Positions 54,058 to 62,631 of a stretch of 64,000 nucleotides of DNA are shown piece after piece. How positions within the stretch are numbered: position 1 is the first letter of the stretch; every line of letters starts with the position of its first letter. Source of the stretch: Escherichia coli (GTDB taxonomy: Bacteria > Pseudomonadota > Gammaproteobacteria > Enterobacterales > Enterobacteriaceae); the NCBI RefSeq assembly GCF_036503815.1, contig NZ_AP027764.1, positions 930,001-994,000 on the forward strand. The letters run 5' to 3'. The position numbers and the translations under genes are program-made. The notes under the pieces were generated by a model. The model saw only the letters and a program-made list of their open reading frames with translations, ran no database searches and was not told where the DNA came from.

Positions 54058-54712
54058 CATTTCGCTGATAGCCATATTATCATTATTTACACTATTACCG
54101 TTTATAATAGCATCCGGGACATGTTTTATTAAATTCTCGATTGTTTTTGTTATTGTCCGAAACGCACTGGGACTTCAGCAAGTGCCATCAAATATGACAC
54201 TTAATGGGGTAGCTTTGCTATTGTCAATGTTCGTAATGATGCCGGTTGGGAAGGAAATATATAATAACAGTCAGAATGAGAATCTTTCATTCAATAATGT
54301 AGCGTCGGTTGTTAATTTTGTTGAGACAGGCATGAGTGGTTATAAATCATATTTGATAAAATATTCTGAACCGGAGTTGGTTAGCTTTTTTGAAAAGATT
54401 CAGAAGGTGAATAGTTCTGAAGACAATGAAGAGATAATCGATGATGAGAATATTTCAATTTTCTCGTTACTCCCGGCATATGCATTGAGTGAGATAAAAA
54501 GTGCATTTATTATAGGTTTCTATATCTATTTACCCTTTGTTGTAGTTGATCTGGTTATATCCAGCGTTCTGTTAACGTTAGGTATGATGATGATGAGTCC
54601 GGTAACCATATCTACACCGATAAAATTAATTCTGTTTGTCGCGATGGACGGTTGGACAATGTTATCGAAAGGACTCATTTTACAATATTTTGACCTATCC
54701 ATTAATCCCTGA
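54047..54712 (+). CDS. epaP: export apparatus protein EpaP (SpaP/SctR)
   Basis: A 221-residue FliP-family protein with four hydrophobic segments and a central hydrophilic part (about residues 115-145). GTCFIKFSIVFVIVRNALGLQQVPSNM is the family N-terminal signature. Five copies form the core of the export gate with EpaQ and EpaR. It overlaps epaO by 11 bases and is 9 bases before epaQ. Confidence 0.95.
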   Translation: MSNSISLIAILSLFTLLPFIIASGTCFIKFSIVFVIVRNALGLQQVPSNMTLNGVALLLSMFVMMPVGKEIYNNSQNENLSFNNVASVVNFVETGMSGYKSYLIKYSEPELVSFFEKIQKVNSSEDNEEIIDDENISIFSLLPAYALSEIKSAFIIGFYIYLPFVVVDLVISSVLLTLGMMMMSPVTISTPIKLILFVAMDGWTMLSKGLILQYFDLSINP

Positions 54713-54721
54713 GGAAAAAAT

Positions 54722-54982
54722 ATGGACGACATTGTTTTTGCGGGGAATAGGGCGCTGTATCTGATTTTAGTTATGTCTGCAGGACCTATTGCAGTTGCGA
54801 CATTTGTTGGTTTATTGGTAGGGCTTTTTCAAACGGTAACACAGTTGCAAGAACAGACTTTGCCATTTGGCGTCAAATTATTGTGCGTAAGTATTTGCTT
54901 TTTTTTAATGAGCGGATGGTATGGTGAAAAATTATATTCGTTTGGTATCGAAATGCTTAATTTAGCATTCGCGAGAGGATAG
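54722..54982 (+). CDS. epaQ: export apparatus protein EpaQ (SpaQ/SctS)
   Basis: An 86-residue FliQ-family protein with two membrane segments separated by a short loop with TQLQEQTLPFGVK, the family signature. Four copies wrap the SctR5-SctT1 complex. The start follows GAGG within the epaP end. One base separates the stop from the epaR ATG. Confidence 0.95.
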   Translation: MDDIVFAGNRALYLILVMSAGPIAVATFVGLLVGLFQTVTQLQEQTLPFGVKLLCVSICFFLMSGWYGEKLYSFGIEMLNLAFARG

Positions 54983-54983
54983 C

Positions 54984-55751
54984 ATGGGGGAGGCGATACT
55001 CTATCAGTTGCATAGTCTGCTGGCTGCTACAGCGCTCGGTTTTTGCCGATTGGCACCAACTTTCTATTTGTTACCATTTTTCGCCAGTGGGAATATACCA
55101 ACAGTAGTCCGCCATCCAATAATAATAGTGGTATCATGTGCATTAGTTCAGCATTACCACTATGAATTATCTACCCTAAATGAAATAGATATCGCTTTGT
55201 TTGCTGTCAGAGAAATTATTATAGGGTTGTTTATTGCTTGCTTATTAGCATCCCCATTTTGGATTTTCCTTGCTATAGGCAGCTTTATCGATAACCAACG
55301 TGGTGCAACGTTAAGTAGTACTTTGGATCCGGCTACAGGTGTCGATACATCGGAATTAGCAAGATTATTTAACCTTTTCTCTGCAGCAGTTTATCTTACC
55401 AACGGTGGATTGAACTTTATTCTGGAGACTCTATGGCAAAGTTATAACTTATGGCCTTCAGGAAATTTTAATTTTCCTAAATTAGAGCCTTTATTCTCAT
55501 ATATTAATAATATAATGACTCATACTATCGTTTACGCAAGCCCCGTGATTGCGGTTATGCTGGGCGGTGAAGCTGTCCTGGGATTGCTGGCACGCTATGC
55601 TTCACAACTAAATGCTTTTGCCATCTCACTGACTGTCAAAAGTGCGCTGGCATTTTTAATATTAATTATTTATTTTGGCCCAATACTGGCTGAACGAGTT
55701 ATGCCGTTATCCTTTTTCCCAGAACAATTGCAATTATACATTGATAAATAG
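54984..55751 (+). CDS. epaR: export apparatus protein EpaR (SpaR/SctT)
   Basis: A 255-residue FliR-family protein, full length, with about seven hydrophobic segments and GATLSSTLDPATGVDTSELARLF as a recognisable segment. One copy closes the SctRST gate. In O157:H7 epaR is described as split by a mutation; here it is intact. Confidence 0.94.
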   Translation: MGEAILYQLHSLLAATALGFCRLAPTFYLLPFFASGNIPTVVRHPIIIVVSCALVQHYHYELSTLNEIDIALFAVREIIIGLFIACLLASPFWIFLAIGSFIDNQRGATLSSTLDPATGVDTSELARLFNLFSAAVYLTNGGLNFILETLWQSYNLWPSGNFNFPKLEPLFSYINNIMTHTIVYASPVIAVMLGGEAVLGLLARYASQLNAFAISLTVKSALAFLILIIYFGPILAERVMPLSFFPEQLQLYIDK

Positions 55752-55759
55752 AGTGTTTC

Positions 55760-56872
55760 ATGGCAAATAAAACTGAAAAGCCAACACAAAAGAAACTCCA
55801 GGATGCTTCTAAAAAAGGGCAAATTCTAAAAAGTAGAGACTTAACAGTCTCTGTAATAATGCTTGTGGGTACTTTATATCTCGGATATGTATTTGATGTG
55901 CATCATATTATGTCGATTCTTGAATACATCCTTGATCATAACGCTAAACCGGATATTTGGGACTATTTTAAAGCTATGGGGATAGGTTGGTTGAAAACGA
56001 TCATTCCTTTTTTGCTGGTTTGCATGTTTACAACAATACTTGTCTCATGGTTTCAAAGTAAAATGCAATTAGCAACTGAAGCTATTAAGTTTAAGTTTGA
56101 TTCATTAAATCCAGTAAATGGCTTAAAACGTATATTTGGCTTAAAAACCGTAAAAGAATTTGTCAAAGCAATACTTTATATTATTTTTTTTGCATTGGCG
56201 ATCAAAGTATTTTGGAGTAACCATAAATCACTGCTTTTTAAAACTCTTGATGGAGATATCATATCTTTATTATCAGATTGGGGAGAGATGCTATTCCTTC
56301 TCATACTATATTGTCTCGGCAGTATGATAATTGTTCTAATATTTGATTTTATCGCTGAGTATTTTTTATTTATGAAAGATATGAAAATGGATAAACAAGA
56401 AGTTAAAAGAGAATACAAGGAACAAGAAGGAAATCCAGAAATTAAGTCTAAACGCAGAGAACGCCATCAAGAAATTCTGTCAGAGCAATTGAAATCTGAT
56501 GTCAGTAATAGCCGTCTGATGATTGCCAACCCTACGCACATTGCCATAGGGATATACTTTAAGCCACATCTGTCACCTATACCTTTGATTTCTGTAAGAG
56601 AAACTAATGAGGTCGCATTGGCCGTAAGGAAATATGCAAAAGAAATCGGAATACCAATTATTACAGATAAAAAATTAGCACGAAAAATTTATGCTACCCA
56701 TCGTCGCTACGATTATGTTAGCTTCGAAAATATAGATGAGATCTTGCGTCTTCTGCTGTGGCTTGAAGATGTGGAGAATGCTGGACAACCTATTCCAGAT
56801 GAACTGCTCCCCTCAGAAGATAAATTCAAAGAAGGTGAAGACACAAAAAGTGAGAATAAAGACAATAATTAA
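55760..56872 (+). CDS. epaS: export apparatus switch protein EpaS (SpaS/SctU)
   Basis: A 370-residue FlhB/SctU protein: four membrane segments in residues 28-210 and a cytosolic domain with the self-cleaving NPTH motif at 257-260, which drives the substrate-specificity switch. The C-terminus ends in an acidic, lysine-rich tail that looks disordered. It is the last gene in the eiv-epa operon and is followed by a strong terminator. It does not run into sicA-sip genes as in SPI-1. Confidence 0.95.
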   Translation: MANKTEKPTQKKLQDASKKGQILKSRDLTVSVIMLVGTLYLGYVFDVHHIMSILEYILDHNAKPDIWDYFKAMGIGWLKTIIPFLLVCMFTTILVSWFQSKMQLATEAIKFKFDSLNPVNGLKRIFGLKTVKEFVKAILYIIFFALAIKVFWSNHKSLLFKTLDGDIISLLSDWGEMLFLLILYCLGSMIIVLIFDFIAEYFLFMKDMKMDKQEVKREYKEQEGNPEIKSKRRERHQEILSEQLKSDVSNSRLMIANPTHIAIGIYFKPHLSPIPLISVRETNEVALAVRKYAKEIGIPIITDKKLARKIYATHRRYDYVSFENIDEILRLLLWLEDVENAGQPIPDELLPSEDKFKEGEDTKSENKDNN

Positions 56873-56905
56873 AAAAATTAATCATCTATCATAGTCGGAA
56901 ATTTA

Positions 56906-56940
56906 TAAGAATCTACACGCAAAAAGCGTGTAGATTCTTA
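56906..56940. terminator. bidirectional terminator between epaS and the pilotin gene
   Basis: TAAGAATCTACACGC and GCGTGTAGATTCTTA are perfectly complementary over 15 bases around AAAAA. T-rich bases follow on both strands (TTTAAT on plus, TATAAATTT on minus). It stops both convergent transcripts. Confidence 0.85.
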
Positions 56941-56941
56941 T

Positions 56942-57235
56942 TTAATGTGTTAAACGATCTTGCGAAATGACAAGCAATTGATACATACTCATCTCTTTAT
57001 AAGCTGGAACAGTCGTAACCTGTGCAAATTCGCGATATAGTTTCTGCTCTAGTTCTGCTGATGATATATATTCCGGGTGTTCGCTAAAGAACTGTCTTGC
57101 ATCTACTATCGCTTGAGATTCGCCACTTCTTTTATTCTGAGTATCCTTTAATGAATTTTCTCTGGTGCATGCAGAGAGCAACGATATCAGTGCGACAGTT
57201 ATTATGATTTTACTATTATATCTTACTAATGACAT
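56942..57235 (-). CDS. InvH-like pilotin lipoprotein
   Basis: A 97-residue lipoprotein with lipobox LLSAC (Cys at about 23). The mature part is short and helical. Its C-terminal half (FFSEHPEYISS...YREFAQV...MSMYQLLVISQDRL) lines up with the C-terminal part of Salmonella InvH as I remember it (FFQEHPQYMRS...). InvH is the pilotin that carries the secretin InvG to the outer membrane. Here it would serve EivG. Unlike SPI-1, it sits after epaS on the opposite strand, next to etrA, which ends two bases upstream of its ATG. Confidence 0.75.
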   Translation of the reverse strand: MSLVRYNSKIIITVALISLLSACTRENSLKDTQNKRSGESQAIVDARQFFSEHPEYISSAELEQKLYREFAQVTTVPAYKEMSMYQLLVISQDRLTH

Positions 57236-57236
57236 A

Positions 57237-57737
57237 TCAACTTTCTCTTATGCAAGATTGGAGTTTAAAATAATGTTTATCCCATTCACAGAGTGCTATA
57301 AACAACTCAACAGTACCTTTTATGTTAAGTTTATTTAGGGCTCTTATTTTGTGATATGATACTGTTTTATAATCAATTCCTTTGATAATGGCTATTTGTT
57401 TTAACGAATAAGAAACACATAACCGCAGGATATCTATCTCATCATGGGTAAGTGGTTCTTGAGTGGAATACACATTTTGTGTATGAAGATTCGAAACCAG
57501 GAAATGCGTTAAATCAGATAATGTAATATTCTTATTGATCCTGATGAAATTGTTGCTCAAAAGGGTGTTTACAGGTTCTGTATTTGGTTTGAGATTTCGA
57601 TGTTGGTGCTCATCAATAACAACGAACGAATGTCCAAGATCAACCAACGCAACCAAATCGCTGTAATATTCCTTTTGCGATGCTAATAATGCATTAGTGC
57701 CTACAGTGAAGTAGACATCACTGGAAAAGACTTGCAT
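57237..57737 (-). CDS. etrA: ETT2 LuxR-type regulator EtrA
   Basis: A 166-residue protein with a C-terminal GerE/LuxR helix-turn-helix (LTHDEIDILRLC...LKQIAIIKGIDYKTVSYHKIRALNKL, about residues 97-150). The N-terminus is not a canonical receiver; no phospho-acceptor pattern is clear. In O157:H7, the gene next to epaS at this site is etrA, reported with eivF to repress LEE transcription. It is co-transcribed with the downstream pilotin gene and divergent from eprH across about 260 bases. Symbol given by location. Confidence 0.8.
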   Translation of the reverse strand: MQVFSSDVYFTVGTNALLASQKEYYSDLVALVDLGHSFVVIDEHQHRNLKPNTEPVNTLLSNNFIRINKNITLSDLTHFLVSNLHTQNVYSTQEPLTHDEIDILRLCVSYSLKQIAIIKGIDYKTVSYHKIRALNKLNIKGTVELFIALCEWDKHYFKLQSCIRES

Positions 57738-57926
57738 ATGCCAACCTGCACTCTAAAATCATTTAGGGTAAATATTACGTGTAAAATTTAAAATAATGGT
57801 AATTGTTATATTTGCATATCAATGAGGGAATAGGGTGAATACCTTAAATTGCAAATAAAGTTATGTATGTAGGCATTTAAAATGGTTCTCGAAAATTATA
57901 ATCTTTTTATTGTGTGTCATCATAAT

Positions 57927-57956
57927 TTGGTCATGAAATTTCCGTCTTGTTACACT
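57927..57956 (+). promoter_or_regulatory. candidate promoter of eprH operon
   Basis: TTGGTC (57927-57932) and TACACT (57951-57956) are 18 bases apart, upstream of eprH. A perfect small inverted repeat CTCTA-AAC-TAGAG follows at 57958-57970 and could be an operator at the start site. Modest support only. Confidence 0.35.
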
Positions 57957-57995
57957 ACTCTAAACTAGAGCTTATGGAATTAGCGGGTGGTATTC

Positions 57996-59177
57996 ATGGG
58001 AAATAATGATAAATTCTTATCACAAGACTTATTGGAATCTTATGCCATCCGTTTATTGAGCGGACCATTGAATGGATGCGAGTATGAAATACTTAATGGG
58101 CGTGTACTCGTTATCGTTGGTAATGATGTTTCGTTAGGAAGAAGTGATTCTTTTTCTGAGTTACCAGAGAATACGATAGTCATTCCTTATGGAGAGCTTA
58201 CAGGCAGTTTTGAGGTAATAATCACTACCGACCCTGATCTGGTTGTAACAATCAGAGAATTAACAGCACAAGAACCTGAAGATAGAACGTTAACATTGAA
58301 TCAGCAAATAGAAGTTTTAGGCCTCAAATTTGCTGTAAAAGGAAAAAATGAAGTTTGGCAGTATTCAATACCAGGTATTGTTGAAAATAACATTACTTCA
58401 ACAAGACAACATTTCTTTAGTAGTACGCTGTTTAAATATGTAACGCTATTTTTTCTTTTTGCTATCATTTTTATAGCTTTTTATATTGTTAATGCCAGTA
58501 ATGATCCGCAGCTGAGACATATCGATAAAATTCTTGTAAACAAAAATAGAAATTATGAAATTTTATATGGTAGGGATCATGTCATCTATATCAATACCAA
58601 TAGTTTGGATGAAGCTGTCTGGGTCAAACAAGCACTGGAAAAAAATCAACCAGGAAAGCCAGTACGGGTGATAAATCCTGATGATGAATCGATACGAATT
58701 TTTTCATGGCTTGCTGATAATTTCCCAGATCTACAATATTTTAAATTACAGCTATTAGATGCCAGTAATCCAAGACTGACAGTGAGTAAGCAACGGAATG
58801 CTATCACACAGCAACTAATCGATAATCTTATTAAAGGATTACTGCAAACTATGCCATATGCCAGCAATATAAGTATTGCGGTATTAGATGATAATGTATT
58901 GGAAAGTCAGGCAATTGAAACATTGTCGGCAATAGGTCTTTCTTATGAAAAATATAAAACAGCTAACAATGTATATTTCAATATCATTGGTACGTTAAGC
59001 GACAGTGAATTAAATAAAATTAATAATTATGTTGACGAATATTATAAACAATGGGGTAAACAATATGTAAGATTTAATGTGAATTTGAAAAATCAGGACA
59101 CAAACAATAGTTCATTTAGCTACGGAGATAACCGATTCGAGAAGTCTCAAGGTAGCAAGTGGACATTTCAGGAATAA
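57996..59177 (+). CDS. eprH: inner-membrane ring protein EprH (PrgH/SctD)
   Basis: A 393-residue PrgH homologue. An N-terminal cytosolic FHA-like domain (about 10-130), one membrane segment (about 140-163), and a periplasmic part of ring-building motifs follow, as in PrgH (392 residues). Full length. ATG 57996 follows GGGTGG, preferred over GTG 57987. It heads eprH-eprI-eprJ-eprK-orgA-orgB. Confidence 0.93.
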   Translation: MGNNDKFLSQDLLESYAIRLLSGPLNGCEYEILNGRVLVIVGNDVSLGRSDSFSELPENTIVIPYGELTGSFEVIITTDPDLVVTIRELTAQEPEDRTLTLNQQIEVLGLKFAVKGKNEVWQYSIPGIVENNITSTRQHFFSSTLFKYVTLFFLFAIIFIAFYIVNASNDPQLRHIDKILVNKNRNYEILYGRDHVIYINTNSLDEAVWVKQALEKNQPGKPVRVINPDDESIRIFSWLADNFPDLQYFKLQLLDASNPRLTVSKQRNAITQQLIDNLIKGLLQTMPYASNISIAVLDDNVLESQAIETLSAIGLSYEKYKTANNVYFNIIGTLSDSELNKINNYVDEYYKQWGKQYVRFNVNLKNQDTNNSSFSYGDNRFEKSQGSKWTFQE

Positions 59178-59190
59178 TTGAGGAGGACTT

Positions 59191-59430
59191 ATGGCAGATT
59201 GGAATGGTTATATTATGGATATCAGCAAACAATTTGATCAGGGCGTTGATGATCTTAACCAACAAGTTGAAAAGGCGTTGGAGGATTTAGCAACCAATCC
59301 TTCCGACCCGAAATTCCTTGCCGAATATCAGAGTGCATTAGCTGAGTATACATTATATCGAAATGCGCAATCTAACGTTGTAAAAGCGTATAAAGATCTT
59401 GATTCGGCAATCATACAAAACTTCCGCTAA
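59191..59430 (+). CDS. eprI: needle subunit EprI (PrgI/SctF)
   Basis: A 79-residue protein that closely resembles the needle subunit PrgI, with the loop NPSDP between helices and the C-terminal YRNAQSNVVKAYKDLDSAIIQNFR pattern. Many copies form the extracellular needle. The ribosome site GAGGAGG is the strongest in the operon, consistent with high demand. It follows eprH by 13 bases. Confidence 0.96.
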   Translation: MADWNGYIMDISKQFDQGVDDLNQQVEKALEDLATNPSDPKFLAEYQSALAEYTLYRNAQSNVVKAYKDLDSAIIQNFR

Positions 59431-59449
59431 ACTGGATAAGGATTTTATT

Positions 59450-59782
59450 ATGTCAGTAAGCAATATGCCACCTATTGATAGAGCTGAGCAATCAACTGCT
59501 CATGAAATACAGCAAGCGAAAGTTATTGATTTAAATGACCGGGTTCTCAATCTTGATAACCCGGATGATAAAATGATCTCCGCTTTTGCTAACTATGCGG
59601 TACAAACTGAAAATTGGCAGCAAAATGCGTTACAAGCATTAAGGTCTGATAAAAAGGGGTTAACTCCTGAAAAATTATTAGTCTTGCAGGATCATGTGCT
59701 TAATTATAATGTCGAGGTTTCATTGGTGGGAACATTAGCAAGAAAAATTGTCGCTGCAGTTGAGACGTTGACTCGCTCATGA
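59450..59782 (+). CDS. eprJ: inner rod protein EprJ (PrgJ/SctI)
   Basis: About 110 residues, close to PrgJ (101). The C-terminal half resembles PrgJ: NVEVSLVGTLARKIVAAVETLTRS against the matching end of PrgJ. It links the needle base to the export gate. ATG 59450 with AAGGA nine bases upstream is preferred over the overlapping in-frame start at 59399. It overlaps eprK by 4 bases. Confidence 0.9.
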   Translation: MSVSNMPPIDRAEQSTAHEIQQAKVIDLNDRVLNLDNPDDKMISAFANYAVQTENWQQNALQALRSDKKGLTPEKLLVLQDHVLNYNVEVSLVGTLARKIVAAVETLTRS

Positions 59783-60513
59783 AATATATATCATTATTCT
59801 TGTTTATCCTGCTGTTGTGCGGTTGCAAGCAGCAGGAATTACTGAACCATCTTGATCAACAGCAAGCTAATGATGTCCTTGCTGTTTTACAAAGACATAA
59901 TATTAATGCTGAGAAGAAGGATCAAGGCAAAACTGGATTTTCAATCTATGTAGAACCAACGGATTTTGCTTCTGCGGTGGATTGGCTAAAAATCTACAAT
60001 CTCCCGGGTAAGCCTGATATTCAAATATCGCAGATGTTCCCTGCAGATGCACTCGTTTCCTCTCCACGAGCGGAAAAAGCAAGATTGTATTCTGCTATTG
60101 AACAGCGTTTAGAGCAATCTCTCAAAATTATGGATGGCATTGTTTCTTCAAGAGTACATGTTAGTTACGATGTTGATACAGGTGATAGTGGCAAAACTGC
60201 TCTACCAATTCATATTTCTGTACTTGCTGTATATGAAAAAGATATCAATCCAGAAATAAAAATAAATGACATTAAGAGATTTATTGTTAATAGCTTTGCA
60301 AGCGTACAATATGAGAATATTTCAGTCGTATTGTCAAAACGAAGAGATATTATTGAACAAGCACCAACATATGAAATTAACGAACCTGTTTTTGCTTATG
60401 ATAAGACTATGCCGGTTTCTATCTTACTTGCATTAATGTCCATTGCGACTTGCTGGCTGTTATGGAAGTACAGGGCTATTCTAACTAATTTAATCAGGTT
60501 AAAAAATAAGTAG
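59779..60513 (+). CDS. eprK: inner-membrane ring lipoprotein EprK (PrgK/SctJ)
   Basis: A 244-residue lipoprotein with lipobox LLLCGC (Cys about 16), ring-building YscJ/FliF-type domain (PTDFASAVDWLKIYNLPG...; EQRLEQSLKIMDGIVSSRVHVSY), and a C-terminal membrane segment (about 212-232). Together with EprH it forms the inner-membrane rings. Full length; overlaps eprJ. Confidence 0.95.
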   Translation: MKYISLFLFILLLCGCKQQELLNHLDQQQANDVLAVLQRHNINAEKKDQGKTGFSIYVEPTDFASAVDWLKIYNLPGKPDIQISQMFPADALVSSPRAEKARLYSAIEQRLEQSLKIMDGIVSSRVHVSYDVDTGDSGKTALPIHISVLAVYEKDINPEIKINDIKRFIVNSFASVQYENISVVLSKRRDIIEQAPTYEINEPVFAYDKTMPVSILLALMSIATCWLLWKYRAILTNLIRLKNK

Positions 60514-60528
60514 ACATATGAGAACGTT

Positions 60529-61110
60529 ATGAATCTTGCCCTAAGAAAGATTATATATGATCCAATTAGTTATATTCATCCTCAACGAGTAAGTTTGAAT
60601 AATGCACGTATTAGCAATCCGGTACTTAGATCTATTACCAATGAAATGATACTCCTACAGTACAATCTTGCAGTTGAGCATTTCAGTCTGAATAGTTCAC
60701 TTATTTACTACATAAACAATTGGAAATTATTTCCATTGATCTGTTTACTCAGTGGTTGTCACTTTTATCGAGAAAGGTTTGCAGAACGGGGATTTTTTTA
60801 CAAGGTTCCTGATGTGCTAAGGAATTATTTATCAGCGATACCGGTGGAAATAAATGAAAAGGCACGATATAAACCTGGCATCGTTAACTATCAGAATATC
60901 ATCACATGTGGTTTTTCAACGTTGTTGCCCTATGTAAGGCAACAACCGTTGGCAATGCAGCAACGATTTAATTTATTATTTCCTGATTTTGTTGACCACA
61001 TACAATTGCCGTTACCACTTGCGTCTACTCTTTTGGAGAGAATTACATTTTATGCGAAAAAAAATAGAGATGAGCTTGATAAACTCTCCTGCAAATGGTG
61101 TTGTGATTAA
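60529..61110 (+). CDS. orgA: sorting-platform accessory OrgA-like protein (SctK)
   Basis: A 193-residue protein, close in length to OrgA (199), at the same position after prgK. The N-terminal IIYDPISYIHPQR segment and several hydrophobic helices fit the SctK family, which couples the sorting platform to the inner ring. Assignment combines weak similarity and gene order. It overlaps the next gene by about 40 bases. Confidence 0.8.
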   Translation: MNLALRKIIYDPISYIHPQRVSLNNARISNPVLRSITNEMILLQYNLAVEHFSLNSSLIYYINNWKLFPLICLLSGCHFYRERFAERGFFYKVPDVLRNYLSAIPVEINEKARYKPGIVNYQNIITCGFSTLLPYVRQQPLAMQQRFNLLFPDFVDHIQLPLPLASTLLERITFYAKKNRDELDKLSCKWCCD

Positions 61111-61759
61111 AAGAATAATTTCTGATGGATTGAAAGAAATAGTCTCTCTAAAAGAACAGATCCTTCTTGAAACCACCGCAAAAATTCAGAGTATTGAGGA
61201 AAAGAGAGAAGAAAAAGTTATTCAAGGTTATTATGATGGGTATGCGAAAGGCATTATTGATGTGATGGATAATTTTATACCCTTGATAAGTTTGCTGAGC
61301 TCAGAATTAGAAAAAAACAGAATAAACATGATAAACGATCTGAAGAGCATATTGTTAAAATCTTCAGAGGAAGTTGAAGTTTTTATCAAACTTTTTGAAA
61401 GTTGGGTAACAAAATTACCGTCAATATCAGGCCCTTTAAATCTCTATATACCTACCAGTTTCAAAGATAAGTCTATTGAAGTAGAGTCATATTTTGTCGA
61501 CAAGTCAATATGGAATGTCCATATTTCATATCATGATGACAAACGTTTTATTTTTTTTACAGATCAATTTATTGCTGAATTTACTCCGCAGGAATTTGTG
61601 GATAATTGTGAGCAATATTTAATTAGCAATCACTGTTTTTCCCCTGATAAGGTTAATGAAATCTGTGAACATGCCAGACATTATTTAGTTGAAAGAATGT
61701 GTGAAATAGATTCTTTGGCTATGAATAACTCTGATTTGACGAACCCAGAGGACTTATAG
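61070..61759 (+). CDS. orgB: ATPase regulator OrgB-like protein (SctL)
   Basis: About 229 residues, matching OrgB (226). An N-terminal segment SPANGVVIKR resembles OrgB, followed by a charged coiled coil (about 20-60) and the FliH-like C-terminal domain with DKRFIFFTDQFIAEFTPQEFVDN, close to OrgB's equivalent. It tethers the EivC ATPase to the sorting platform. I choose ATG 61070 by comparison with OrgB; 61052 and 60989 are other possible starts, none with a good ribosome site. It overlaps orgA, suggesting coupling. Confidence 0.82.
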   Translation: MSLINSPANGVVIKRIISDGLKEIVSLKEQILLETTAKIQSIEEKREEKVIQGYYDGYAKGIIDVMDNFIPLISLLSSELEKNRINMINDLKSILLKSSEEVEVFIKLFESWVTKLPSISGPLNLYIPTSFKDKSIEVESYFVDKSIWNVHISYHDDKRFIFFTDQFIAEFTPQEFVDNCEQYLISNHCFSPDKVNEICEHARHYLVERMCEIDSLAMNNSDLTNPEDL

Positions 61760-61981
61760 ATCACTGTCTCCGGTTTAATGACTTGAATATAATCTAATTC
61801 TAATATTTTAAACGCCTAATGATTTTTCAACACTGGTCTTATTTTGCTTACACAAAAATTTTATTTTTAATTATATTTCATTATTATTTCATCAATGTAT
61901 TCTTTGGATTTTGCTTATAATAATAATGGAAGAGATGATTATAAATGAATGCGTTATAGCATTTACACTCAGGATGAATAT

Positions 61982-62614
61982 ATGGGAAAGATAAAAATTG
62001 TAGTTTCAGATCAGCAGCCGTTTATGATTGATGGGATAATTGGATTTCTCGGACATTATCCCGATTTATATGAGGTTGTTGGGGGCTATAAAGATCTGAA
62101 GAAAGCTATAGCGGAGTGTAACAAATCTGCAGCCCAAATATTTATTTTAGGAGAATTTGCAGGTGGAATGATGGGGTCCGAACTCATAAAATGGGTTAAA
62201 TCGCATAAAATAGATGCTCATATTATTACATTTGTAGCAAAAATGCCGTATATTGATTCAATAAAATTGCTTGAAGCCGGTGCGAAAGGATGCGTATGGA
62301 AAACCAGTCACCCGGCGAAACTAAATCGCGCTATTGATTCGATTAGTAATGGTTACACTTATTTTGATAGTGTACATATGGATTGTGAAAAAATATCTTC
62401 AAGATATTCCTCTGATAATCAACTTACAAATCGTGAGTCTGAAATACTACAACTCATAGCTGATGGAAAAACAAACAAAGAAATCGCTAATTTCTTGCAG
62501 TTAAGCAGGAAAACAGTCGAAACTCATAGACTCAATATCATGAAGAAATTAGATGTTCACAGTGGTATCGAGTTGATCAAAACAGCTTTACGTATGGGTG
62601 TTTGCACTATATAA
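61982..62614 (+). CDS. ygeK: LuxR-type response regulator with degenerate receiver, YgeK
   Basis: About 210 residues: receiver-like domain (1-120) and LuxR/GerE helix-turn-helix (LTNRESEILQLIADGKTNKEI..., about 143-205). In the receiver, the phospho-acceptor position expected in VLITDLSMPG-type segments reads IFILGEFAGG, so Asp is replaced by Gly; the Ser/Thr position is also lost, while the EAGAKG-Lys part is kept. Phosphorylation control is unlikely. ATG 61982 with AGGA eight bases upstream is preferred over 61949. K-12 has a truncated copy. Likely an ETT2 regulator. Confidence 0.85.
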   Translation: MGKIKIVVSDQQPFMIDGIIGFLGHYPDLYEVVGGYKDLKKAIAECNKSAAQIFILGEFAGGMMGSELIKWVKSHKIDAHIITFVAKMPYIDSIKLLEAGAKGCVWKTSHPAKLNRAIDSISNGYTYFDSVHMDCEKISSRYSSDNQLTNRESEILQLIADGKTNKEIANFLQLSRKTVETHRLNIMKKLDVHSGIELIKTALRMGVCTI

Positions 62615-62631
62615 AAAAAGAGGCTTTAGGC

